Source: Eucalyptus grandis (lineage: Eukaryota > Streptophyta > Magnoliopsida > Myrtales > Myrtaceae). Taken from it: DNA of 64,000 nt. The stretch lies in NCBI RefSeq assembly GCF_016545825.1, contig NC_052620.1, positions 16,988,001 through 17,052,000 on the forward strand, read 5' to 3'. A model generated the notes under the pieces. It was not told where the DNA came from. It did no database searches and saw only the letters and a program-made list of their open reading frames with translations. Made by a program: the position numbers and the translations under genes. Shown in pieces: positions 47,767 to 59,684 of this stretch. Position 1 is the stretch's first letter. Each line of letters starts with the position of its first letter.

Positions 47767-47917
47767 GTTTTCCTCTTCAGCCCATTCGCGCCGCCACGTA
47801 CTCCGAAGGAGTACTACTCAATTCTCTCTCTCCCTCCCTCCCTCTTACGCCTCCTTCTCCAACGTGCCTGAAGAATCTTCAGTGAAGATCCCTTGGCAGC
47901 TTCAAGTGCTCCTGATT

Positions 47918-50900
47918 ATGGCCTGTTCCTCTTCTTTCCGCGTAATCCCTCCGCACAACAGGCTCCTCTGTTCGCGTTCCAATCGCGGCAACCTCCCCTC
48001 CTCCTCCTCCTCCTCCTCCTCGCGCGGCCGCGTCGATCCCACGGCGAAGGCACGGCTCTCGAGCCCCCCCTCGCCTCTGGCGGCGGCGGAGGACGGGGCG
48101 CTCGGGGTTAAGGCCGCGAGGGGCCTCGGGTTCAGGCGCCACGCCTTCGGCGATCCGGAGGAGAGCGGGGGCGACGAGGGGCGGCGGCGGCGGCGGCGGC
48201 TCGGAGAAGAACGAGCAGTTCGTGCGCTGGTTTCACGAGGCGTGGCCATATTTCAGAGCTCATAGGGGCGGCACTTTCGTCGTCGTCGTCTCCGGCGGAA
48301 TTGTCGCTAGTCGGCACTTGGATCCGGTTCTCAAGGCACGCGTCGGTTTTTCCTCGCTTCTTCTGTTTCGTTTCTGATTTTTGGTTTGGCTGCATGTTAA
48401 TGCTGTAAGGAAGAATTTTACCCAAAAAAAGAAAAAATGCTGTAAGGAAGAACAAAAGCGCGGACCCGTTCTGTTGTGGAATGCTCCAAGTGATTAAATT
48501 CGCGTTCTCAGGCTTCGATGGATTAATTTTCTTGGAATCACAATAAAACTGCGGTTGCACGATTTTACCTGCTGAATTTGGATGCATATTGCATAATATC
48601 TCTATGGGGTTTGGGTGCTTGATTGTTGGCTTTTGGTAATTACAACTACATACAATTCTTTGTGCAGGATATTGCGCTCCTTCATGGCTTGGGGATTAGG
48701 TTTGTTCTTGTTCCAGGGACACACGTGCAGATTGATAAACTCCTGAAGGAAAGAGGTTAGTGAAATGTGTGTGCTGTGAGTCTTCAAAATTCTCCTTCAA
48801 AATTCATCCTTTTATGCGCTTGGTATGCTGCAGTGTGATTTCCTTTCTGTTGACTATATTAGAAGCATGGTACATGCTATTGTGTCTAGCAATATCAACT
48901 GTATCAGACATAGCTGATACATAATCAGAATGGCGTTACGTGTCCACAACTATGGCTTGCACACTGAAAACTTCCCTGTCAACCAAAACTTATACTGACA
49001 GTATCTGGGGTGGTATCTGTAATCTTTTCCCCCTTGATTGTGCATCACATGCTTGTGAAGTGATTAGTGCCTGCCTGAGATTATGATGCTCTCTTTAAGG
49101 TGGTTCATTCAGCCACCCTATATTGAAATGCATGTGCAGGAATATCAACTTTAAACATATCCTCATCTGTATTGTTTGTTCCGAAAATCAGCCAAAGTTT
49201 TACACTTTGAGTATAGTGGAAACATATGCATGTGGATGTAAATTTGTTGGTTGATAGTACAAATGCTTTATTATGAAATTGAGCCCTTTTTTTGTAAAGG
49301 GGTTTGAACACCCTTCATGCCTTGTAGCTGACTTACTTTTATTTATCCAAAAAAAGGGCAAAGAAAGAATATGTTCTACTAATGTTTGCATGAGATGCAA
49401 CTGAGCATTTGTTTTTATTCCTGTTGCACAGGTTGGATCTCAATTTTAGAAGTGGCTAGGTCTTGTTTGTGTGGCCTGCTTTTGTTTCTATAAAATCAAT
49501 TTTCAACAATGGACCTTTAATTGCTGATACTGAGCATGTCTTCGTAGGACATGAGCCTAAATATGTTGGAAGATACAGAATAACAGACACTAAAGCTCTG
49601 GAAGCAGCTATGGAAGCAGCTGGAGGTACTCGTTTAATGATAGAGGCTAAACTATCTCCTGGACCCCCAATTTCTGGTATGCACCGTCATGGGGATAGTA
49701 GCCGTTTGCATGAAGTTGGTGTAAGTGTCGCAAGTGGTAATTTTCTTGCAGCCAAGGTAATGGTTTACATGCATACTCTCTTGGTCGATATCTCAAATTA
49801 GTTGAACAAACAGTTCACATTTCTCCTGTCATTATTCTGCTTTGGCAGCTATAGTAATGTTGATTATTTTATTTGTAGCGAAGAGGAGTTATTGAAGGTG
49901 TTGATTTTGGGGCAACGGGTGAAGTAAAGAAAGTGGATGTTTCTCGCATTCGTGAGAGGCTTGATGGTGGATGTATAGTTGTATTAAGCAACCTGGGCTA
50001 TTCCAGCTCTGGAGAAGTTCTGAATTGCAAGTATGGATTATTGATTTTGATGCCTATCCCATCTTAAAAGCTTGTTTTGCTTATGCGATCATCTTGCCGT
50101 ACCCTTTCAGTTGTCTTCAAAATGAAGGTGATGTTTAAGATGTACTGTTGTGGACGTAACTTTCTATTCGAATTTGTTCTGTTTAGATTTTATTTATGGC
50201 CTACTACAGATGAGACTTCACAGCTTTGGGTGTCTCCAACACCCATGTGTTTCTTCCTCTGTAAAGTTGATAAACTGATTAAACAGTTATTGCAGGGATG
50301 ATTTGGAGAATGGAAATGTTAATTTGATAGATTCAAGCATTTAGTCAACTTGTTGAAAGAAAACATGTAGAACTAATTTTTAAACTGATTAGCAACTTAT
50401 GGGGAAAGTTGGGTCATGTCCTTATCTTCTTCCTGTTTCTCGGTGTAGCAAAGCTAAGGGAGCTTTCTACAGATTGTGTGTGCGTGCTGAATGTTTTATG
50501 CATATACTGACTGAACATTCATTGTAATATCTCAAGAATGATGCTTTAGACATAGGATCTCCCTGACTCTCACAAACAAGGAGACTAATGTATAAGGTGC
50601 TTAATATGTGGTCCATATCTCTAATAGCTTTATTTTTTAATGTCATTTGATGAACTCCTGTTAAATCTATGCAGCACTTATGAAGTCGCTACAGCTTGTG
50701 CTCTAGCTATTGGTGCAGAAAAACTTATCTGTATCATAGATGGTCAAATCCTCGATGAAAATGGACGCCTTATCAGATTTTTAACCCTTGATGAAGCAGA
50801 CACGTTGATCAGAAAACGAGCTAAGCAAAGTGAAACAGCAGCTAACTATGTGGAAGCTGTCAGTCAAGGTGATGCATTTGGCACCTGTCTTGGAGGCAAG

Positions 50901-53900
50901 AACTGCAATGGAGCAGCTCCTCCGTATAATGGAAGTAGTTTCACTCCTTCACATAATGGAAAGGGTTTCCTTGAGAAAGGGAATGCTACCTTTCAAAATG
51001 GTGTTGGTTTTGACAACGGAAATGGACTTTGGGAAGGTGAACAAGGTTTTGCTATTGGAGGTTTGGAACGTCAAAGTCGGTTCGATTACCTGGCAGAGTT
51101 GGTTGTTGCTGCTTTGGTTTGCAGGGTAACTTCTTACTTTTTCTATCTAGTAATTAACTGTTGTAACTAGAAAATCATGTTTGGACATGTCCCATCATAT
51201 ATTTGTGGCACAGTTCTATCACGTTGGTGCCATGCATGACATTATCATGTTTGGGACATGTCCCACCACAGCTTCTGTTGGCAGGTTTTGATCACTTTTT
51301 ATGTGAGCTCAGTTAAGTTGTCAACTGGGGCTTGCAACCTTGGAGTGGGACTCACTTTGACCCAATGTATATTGGGTGAAGGAGCTGTAGACTAGTTCTG
51401 CAGAAAAAAGAGTAGTAATGCAGGAATCTTTGAACTTGTGAATCATGAAGACCAATAAATTTTGTCATCGTAAGTTTGTGTCTAGGCATTTTGCAGTTCA
51501 TTTGGTTTCCATTCAGTTTTTCCTGGAGAATCGTGTGAAGACTAACAGAACAAATTAGTGGTTGCTGAATGGCTGCTCAAGTATCCACCATATTCTGCCG
51601 AACACTGTATGTTATACCATGCGATTTTCTTTTCTGTTTGTTTTGTTACTTAAATTGCAAACACTGAATCCATTATAATCTCTTGGTAAATGCCTATGAA
51701 CTCAGGAGAAATTGAATCTTTGATCTATTATAGAATGCATTATACTATCATCAGAAATTATAGTTCAGATGGAGGAACAAGACAAAGGTCATCTTGTCGG
51801 GTAGTGTGCAACTTAACCATCATTTGCTGCTGCCACATATATTGTCCATTTCTGTTAACATAATGCAGTAGAACTTATTTGATATTATCAGACCAGTGCA
51901 CTTTCAGCACTTGTCTCAGTGATTAATCTTCAAACCGCCAGGTCCTGGAACTGCTTCTTCCTGCATGCTTATGCTAATGTTTGAAAAAATATAAGCACTG
52001 TATCAATAATTTCCTCATTGTTGCTATTGATTCTATTTCCCACTTTTCAATCAGCGTGGAGTTCAGAGGGTTCATTTGGTGGATGGCACCTTAGATGGAG
52101 CTTTGCTGCTGGAACTCTTTCAGAGAGATGGAATTGGTACTATGGTGGCTAGGTATGGATTCTCTCCTTCAATAGTTCTTTGTTTCAGTGAGCTCCAGAA
52201 TTTTGCCACTTATCAGTTTAATAGTAGCTTTGTGAGGAGAGAATTTACTACAAAATATATCGGCTCTGTGAAATCTTGACATGTCATAGTTTTCTAAAAT
52301 TCTGATCAAGAGATGGGTGAGGCTGCTTTATAGAATGGTTAACCATTGAACTTTTCAAATGGCGTGTGATTTAGGTTATGCAATGACTTGAAAGATGTAA
52401 GTGCAACAGTGAATGAGGAAAACTTCCATTGTTGTTTAAAAAAGAGCCGAGAGGTGAAAATAATACAATTCTACACTGAAGTAATTCTGCCAATCTTCTT
52501 TCTCCTTGTTTTCTTCCTTGCCTTGGGAAAGAAACTATGGGATCTTTTGGATCCCCAGACTTCAAGTACCAGTGAGGAAACTGGATATCATTACTGGTGT
52601 TCTCAAAAACATCAAAACAAATCTCTACAACAGTTCTCTGTGATTGGTGTTTTTGTAATCTCAAAGTTGAACATGTCTGTAGTGGGATTTAGCTTTTCTC
52701 TTTGTTATGTAAAAGGTGCTCTCACTGATGGCAAGGAAGGTAAAAGTGTCTCTTCCCCATTGTCGCTCCCCCCCATCCATGCTAGCTTTTGTTGAACTCT
52801 TTTTCTTTGCTAACGTTAAGTTTTTGGAGTATACAAAGTGCCATGTCTAAAAACACAACAGCAGAAGGTAGGTGTGAAATTACTGTCCCAATAGTTGATG
52901 TATATATGCTGTTCAATAGGTTGAAGCAGTGTTTTACTTCTGCTTGTCATGGCGCTACGATGGAACTATGCTCATACTCTTCATACCTGCATATTTAATT
53001 TTCTGGGGTCATGCTTTTTATTCCACCAGCAGTAGGTGAAGGTTAAAATCCCCTTGTCCTCAGCCTTACTAGGGCAAGGGCTTAGGTTGTACCATCAATA
53101 AGTTAGTGATGCATAATGGTTGGCCTCTGAGCACATGATCATCCATGCTACTGAGTTATTGACTTGAGTTATTGACTTGACTTTTTGCCCTGGGCATCCC
53201 TTGTTTGTAGATCCTGATTGTGACAGTAGTGAAATTACTCAATTGGCATCTGTTTGATCATCAAAAGTTATTTTGTGAATGTTTAGGTGTTCTACTGTCA
53301 CACATTCTTCATTCCTCCTTTACTATCTTGTTACATGAGAGTGTATCCCTTTATAGCCTTTTAACGGATACCATTGGGATGATAGATCGATGTGGCTGTA
53401 ATCAATGTAATTGAATGCTTCCCTAATTCTGCTGAAATAGAAAATCACACATTTTCTTGTACCATTGCAAGGAACATGATTTATACTTGACGCCATCTCA
53501 TTTGTTGCTAATTTTTGTTAATCTATTTTCCAGTGATCTGTATGAGGGTACCAGAATGGCAAGGGAAACAGATCTTTCTGGAATAAGACAGATAATAAAA
53601 CCTCTGGAAGACTCTGGCACATTGGTTAGGAGGACTGATCAAGAGGTTATGCCTCCTCCCTTTTTGGGCTTCTGGTCGCTGAATCTTGCAATTTTCCTCC
53701 ATGCTCTCTGTTGAGATTTTTCACTACATGCTTTTTTTGAAGAGAATAAATCTTTTAAGTTATTTACTTTACTATCTGAAGTTGACAGTATATCCTTCTG
53801 GCCTTTACATTTTGGATAGCTACTTGAAGCATTGGATTCATTCATTGTGGTAGAGAGAGAGGGTCAGATCATAGCTTGCGCTGCTCTTTTCCCTTTCTTT

Positions 53901-55212
53901 GAAGAGAAGTGTGGGGAGGTTGCCGCAATTGCAGTTTCTCCTGACTGCCGTGGACAAGGACAGGGAGATAAATTACTTGGTAAGAAGTTGCTTCTGACCA
54001 TATGGCTCCAGCATTATTTGTTGTTCCATATCTTTGATTGTGATCTGCAAGTTGATTTTAGTTACATGCCCTGGGTGTTAATAACTTAAGAATCTCGATC
54101 TAAGAATGCAATCTATTGGGTTGAACTTGCAATGAGATGCCTTCCGAATAAGAGTGTCCTTTTGGGATCTGCTCCTTTTAAGTTCAGTATTTAGTTATTA
54201 ATTTATCTACAGAAAGAATAATTTTGAGTTAGCAATAATAAAATGGAGCAATCTGGAATATTAATTTTTGCAATCGGCAAAGCAAGTGCAGAACATGAGA
54301 ATAAATCCATTTTGAAGCCAAAGTTCCAAACATCAGGATGGACTAATGTGAATACCAAGATTAGATACTACACATGTTTCCATATACCAAGATTACATAA
54401 CTGGGGTTGCTGTATTTCAATCCTTACCCTCATTCTCAAGGATGAAAGGTACAAACAACCATTACTAGTATAAAATTGATACGTGGGAAGAAATTTGTCA
54501 TTTACAGGTTTTTTTCTCTTAAAAATGCATGTAACCTTCTGAATATCCCCACTTATGCTGAAGTTTGAGACTTTGAAATCCTTTCTATTTTCTATTTTAT
54601 GAAGTCTGGCATATATGGCTTACAATGATATATTTTTGCATCTTGCTATTACATCTGATGTCCAGCAAAAATAGACTTAAGACAGCGTTATTGCCCTTTC
54701 TTTTGCCTGTAGAAAAAGCTGATTGTGTTCAACTTCATTATTGAAATTCAATTGCATAAAAATAAAGTGCTACTAGTTTTTTGGTGATTCTTTGTTGCTC
54801 CATTTAATTTATTGCTGCATCAACTGATTATGGTTCGTCATTTGCAGATTATATTGAAAAGAAAGCATCCTCTCTTGGGTTGGAGAGGCTTTTCTTGCTC
54901 ACAACCCGTACTGCAGATTGGTATATGTCCTAATCCTGGTTCTCATAAACATGAATATGTTTACCTCTTGCAGCGGAAACACTTGTGCACATTGGTCAAC
55001 CACAGTTGCCAGCCAATGTGCGCTTTGACTATTCATTTAATTGCAACTGCTTGTCCTTGTCAATGCGTAGGTTTGTGAGGCGTGGCTTCTCGCAATGCTC
55101 CATTGATCAGATACCGGAAAAGAGAAGGAAAAGGATCAATCTGTCTCGCAACTCTAAGTACTACATGAAGAAGCTGTCGCCCAACACGAGCGGAATTACA
55201 GTTCTTAAATGA
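47918..55212 (+). CDS. NAGS: N-acetylglutamate synthase, plastid (arginine biosynthesis)
   Basis: Transfers acetyl from acetyl-CoA to glutamate, the first step of ornithine/arginine synthesis in plastids. Ten exons: 47918-48335 (or 48341), 48668-48755, 49548-49756, 49879-50030, 50675-51125, 52055-52152, 53534-53645, 53820-53979, 54848-54920, 55071-55212, all phase-consistent. About 633 residues if one extra base is discounted, close to the ~610 I recall for Arabidopsis. Order: Ser-rich transit peptide, amino-acid-kinase domain ('[11 protein letters not shown]', '[20 protein letters not shown]', '[20 protein letters not shown]'), a Gly/Asn-rich linker in exon 5, then a GNAT domain with acetyl-CoA loop '[11 protein letters not shown]' and end '[11 protein letters not shown]'. 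Oddities: exon 1 is out of frame because of a GGGG run (48178-48181), '[11 protein letters not shown]' departs from the usual 'SGEIVSGPHLD', and the exon 1 donor is not standard. The upstream in-frame GTG was ignored in favour of ATG 47918. Confidence 0.95.
48399..48452 (+). mobile_element. Micro-retroinsertion in NAGS intron 1
   Basis: AATGCTGTAAGGAAGAA occurs at 48399-48415 and 48436-48452. The 20-bp insert is TTTTACCC plus an A-rich tail. It lies 64 bp after the exon 1 end and does not touch splice signals. Confidence 0.8.
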
Positions 55213-56539
55213 ATATTGTCTTGCTGGAGGTCTACTGTAGTAATAGGATGAAGATGCTCAGCCGGTATGTAGCCTTTCAAATCGCTGTGTTTCCCCCATT
55301 AGCAAAATGTTTTAGCTGAGGCAAAACCGGAGTCCTTATATCCTCCCGTAGCTATTTTTCTCCACTTGTAATGGAGCTTATTAGGCAGTAAATGTAATTA
55401 GCAATTGCACAACTTAATCGTTAATTAATTAAATTTTATTCATTATAATTTCACTTTGAATTCGGGTCTGCTGATCACTACTAGTGGTTAACTTGTGCAT
55501 TCAGCACTATGATGAAAGCAATTTATCCACCACGTTTTCTCTTGACGAAGTTCATTTGCATTGGAATAGTAATTTGAATTACTGGAAAGGTAAAAACAGA
55601 AAAGATATTGAAGAATTCGTAAGTGATTATTGCCTTTTAAATATATTCCAGTACTTAGCAAACTCATCGAACTGATCCGATTCAACCGCATACAATTATA
55701 TGTTAAAACATAGAACGATACAGGAAGCTGGTCCATTTCAGCTTAAACAGGAAAGCTGAATGCAAATCTATTATCAATTAGATCTACTTCAAGCAAGCTT
55801 TCGTAATTTTTAGTGGGATTATGCTTAAGATTGTTCAACCTTGTTAATATTGGGGCTACATTGACTATGTGACCATGTCACCGTTGTGCATTGTGGCTCA
55901 TTGGTGGATAAGTTAAAATGCACTTCATGAGATTGCAAAATTTGAGCTATGGCTGTCAAAACGAGTCTGATCCATTCTTTAAGCCATATTTGATGGGTTG
56001 AACAGTTATATATGTTAGTTATATTTAGTAAACGAGTCATAAATGAATTTAAATTATTATTTTTGTTGATAAATGAACTTAGAATGATAAAACCCAAGAT
56101 AATATGGGTGTTAAATGGTTTCATGACTTATTTAGACCCAATTCACCTATATAATTCTTTTTTACTCTCTTACTATTACTCGATCTTGCACTCGCTCATT
56201 CTGCACTCTCACCTCATTCTAGTTGAGTTTTCTCATATTGAGTAAAATATGAAATTTTTTAGCAATATAAATCAGATATGAGTCAAATCGGGTATATGTC
56301 ATTGGATTTGCATTAAATAAAAATTGGTCAAAATGAATTAAATTGGTCAATTTGGTTAAATCTTTTTCAACCCGATCCACCTATTTAATAGGTCCAGATA
56401 TTAATGAACCTTGGGTCAATTTATGTCTTGGACATCCGCTACCCTTATATGAGCAAGCTTCCTAACTTTTGATGGTACGAGCTCGTATGCCTACTAGTGA
56501 AACAAGTGGTTAGGGCTCCTTTTTTTTTTTGGTCACTAA
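55213..56539. other. NAGS 3' flank and intergenic DNA
   Basis: The NAGS 3'UTR probably extends to about 55400. The rest is AT-rich with no coding signal. A T-run plus 'ggtcac' at 56519-56536, just before the MITE, may be another reverse SINE stub, but its duplication is unclear. Confidence 0.5.
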
Positions 56540-57493
56540 GGGCGTTTGGCAATGATTACGTTCACGGGCCGATTTTGACTAGAAATGATTATTTTGATTC
56601 TCCCTGTTAACCGATTCCGAGTAAAAAAGCGCGTTTGTAACTGTTTAAAATTTTTGATTACGGAATAGAATTGCGTTTGGTACCGTATTAATTGATTCTG
56701 TTCCAAATTAATTTCTTTTGATTTTTAAATAAATTTTAAATAATTTCTTTACTTTTTTACTTTTTCTTTTCTTTTTCCTCTTTTTCTTTTTTTTCTTTTT
56801 TTTTTTCTTTTTTTTCCCTTTTTTTCTATTCTTCTTCTTCTTCTTCTTCTTCTTCTTCTTCTTCATTTCATTTGGCCGTCAGGACGGACGACCGCCGACG
56901 AGGGCCGGCGACGCTCATCGGAGCGTCGCCGACCCTCGGCGAGGTCGGCCTTCGTCGGCCGAGCCTCGCCGGCAGCTGAGCGAGGCTCGCCCAGCCCCGC
57001 CGAGCCTCGCCTAAGGAGGCTCGCTTGGCCACGGCGAGGCTCGCCCGGCCCCGCGCCGGTGGCCAAGCCGGCCTCGCGAGGCCGGGCGAGGCGGCCCGGC
57101 CACCGGCGAGGCTCGGCCTCCCCAGTCTGGCGAGGCCCGGCCTCGCCGTGGCCCCGGGCTTGCCTCCCGGCGAGCTCGCCGGACCTCGCCCGGCCTCGGC
57201 GAGCCTCCGGCGACCTCGCGGACCGGCGACCAGCGGCGAACCGGCGACCGGCGGGTGGCGGCAGCGGTGGCGGACGGCGCCGGGCGATGGCGGATGGTAA
57301 CCAAGGGTTTTATGTTTTGATTCTTTTTCTGATTCTCGGATGTAGAATCAAATTTTTTTATTCTCAAATCTTGTCCAAAATCGTTCCCGGGAACAAAAAA
57401 AAAATTTACCAAACGCGATTCTCGTCCCAAAGCGATTCTGGGAACAAAAAATCGAGAATCCGCACTGTTTGGCACGTTGCCAAACAGCCCTAA
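56537..57493. mobile_element. PIF/Harbinger-type MITE, TSD TAA
   Basis: The element 56540-57490 starts GGGCGTTTGGCAATG and ends with the complement of GGGCTGTTTGGCAACG, with TAA on both sides. It contains a (CTT)n tract (about 56830-56863) and a very GC-rich core of GCCGGCGAGG-type words (56880-57290). Long Arg/Ala/Pro-rich frames in the core are artefacts. Confidence 0.85.
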
Positions 57494-59684
57494 GTAATCA
57501 TGGCTTAAATCGAATATTTTGTTGTAAGGATGAGCGATATAGGTTCTATGTGAAACTTGAAATCTACCGGCTAAAACTAATCCCCTATTTGTTGTTGAGT
57601 CAATTAGAAGTTCTATCCAAGTTTCACTTGTATTATCAATTGAACATCATCAATGAATCATCACATTTAACGACCATCATTTACTGTTACAATCTACCGA
57701 CCTTAACTTATATTTAGACACGCAAAGAATATGAGATATTAACAAAGTAGAAGTCTCACTCATAAAATGAAGACTCAAACTAGTGATTTCAAATTATACA
57801 CTTATCATTGAATAACATAAAATACGTAGGATAACATGAAAACATAAATAAATAAAAATACAAAAACTTGTTTTAGATTTTAGGTTCTAGCAAACTAGAA
57901 TTCGGAATCTATCCGTCAAAATAGATTCACCAACTTTTGGAACATGAACCCTACCTCACATATTTTTGAAACTTGGAACTGGACGTTCCGATTCTTCATT
58001 TCCAAGTTCTATCCTAAAACCATGCTCATCTATATTTTGTAACAATTGTGGGATCCTTATGGTAAGGTCTAAATGAGGTACTAGTGTATTCTATCGTGTG
58101 CTTACATTTTTAATTTTTCAAAGAAATTAAAGTAATAATATTAACAGAAAAAAATAAAGCTGCATTAAAAATGAGAAAAATAGGCAAATAGAATTGAAGT
58201 AGAGAGAGAGAGAGAGAAATATGATGGATACCCTCTTTTTATATGGTCGACACAAGGTCAACCTATCAGTTTTAAAGTCGCTTTTGGATATTGTGGCTCG
58301 CGATAAATGGGTACTGGGTGACGAGGCTTCAGACGGTAGGATTCAGTTGAATTCACAGGCAAATTCTGACAATTACTTGGATTTGATAACTAACAAGTTG
58401 ACGCTGACATGATGGAAGATTCCATAAGATGTCCACTTCATTCAGTGACAGAGGCAGAGATTTACTAGGGTGAGATCTCGAACAATGTTGACTTATGTAA
58501 GTCATTGAAAAAGTAAAACGATGGACAAATTCACCAAAGTAAAATATTCAATCAAAATATATTAAAACATGCCAATGGGAATATTGTACATGACATTATA
58601 AAAAACGTAATCCTCGAAACAACTAAATTTTCTCTAGTATGAAGTTTGAATACTTCGCTTAAATTTAGATATCCTGAGTTTTGGTCTATCTTCTTTTACA
58701 GGGTAGAAATCATCTATTATCTAGTAAGTATGAGCAATCTCTTCCCCAAATCTCGTCCCAAACTACGGCAATGACGAAGCCACCAACCGTCTGCCTTGAC
58801 CACCCGAAACCTATCACTCTATCTCTCTTTCTCCTTTCTACAGACTGTTGCCAAAATTGGGGAGGCCGTTAACCACTGTAGGCAGATCGGAGTTTAGCAA
58901 TGATTGGAACCTGCCATATGATCCAAATTGAAGACAAGCAACCCCAGTCTGGACATTTGTGTCACGGACCTCAATCAAGAGATAGAAACGGGAGAGGAGC
59001 AAGGAGGCGATGGCGATTTTGCGACTACTCCGGCAACGTTGGTGGCACTAGGAACGGATTCTCGCAGTAGCAGGTGCTGGCAGGGAGAGGTTAGGGTTTA
59101 GAATCAAGCTCTGTGAGTGATCTGAGCTTAAAGTTTCACGGGTACCTTTTCTAAATGAAGTTTCAATTAGTCCTGCTCATGCAAATTTGTTCTAAGAGGC
59201 AAAGCGAGTCTAAGAATATAGGAGGCAGAGTTAAACAGGTGAAAATGCAAGAGATCTATACGCAATTTTAATTAACTGGTGTCACAAATCTAAGCTACTC
59301 AGGCTATTCAAATAAATTAACCGCGGTTCCATTAACAAGGTCCCAAAAGACATAAAATGTGCCCTCTTTTCCCATTTGTTAATACTGTGATCTCGTGAAA
59401 AGTCCACTCCAAATTCACAGCAAAGCCAGAAAATTAAATTTGTGAACAAAAACATAATCTCATCATTGAGATAGTAGGAAGGCAAAAAAGAACCATTCTC
59501 TAGCCAATTATTATAACCACTGAGCTATCATCATGGAGCAACAGTACATCCGGTACACGACAAAGAACAATGGAGTTTGAAGTCTGGACAATGTCCCAGA
59601 CACAACAAAGAAGATGACAGCTTGTGATGGAACCTCTCTTCAATATGAACCAAAGTAGGGGCAAACTGAAAGATCAATGTTTCC
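57494..59684. other. Intergenic, no gene seen
   Basis: 57880-58040 contains the 'ggttctagcaaactagaatt' repeat type related to 450-1130. A (GA)n tract lies at 58202-58217. 58690-59110 has short unrecognised open stretches and a less AT-rich composition. NDUFS4 3'UTR on the reverse strand probably covers about 59540-59684. Confidence 0.45.

Noticed and set aside
47864..47917. Upstream start for NAGS
   Set aside because: The codon at 47864 is GTG; the first in-frame ATG at 47918 opens a typical transit peptide.
53020..53110. SINE-like B-box 'GGTTAAAATCCCC' in a NAGS intron
   Set aside because: No A-tail or target duplication visible; a chance match is likely.
56509..56540. Sixth micro-retroinsertion (T-run plus GGTCAC) beside the MITE
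   Set aside because: The flanking repeats (TTAGGGC / TAAGGGC) overlap the MITE end and target site and are imperfect, so the case is ambiguous.
56863..57493. Overlapping Arg/Ala/Pro-rich frames on both strands
   Set aside because: They lie entirely within the GC-rich core of a MITE; no domain, and equal openness on both strands points to composition.
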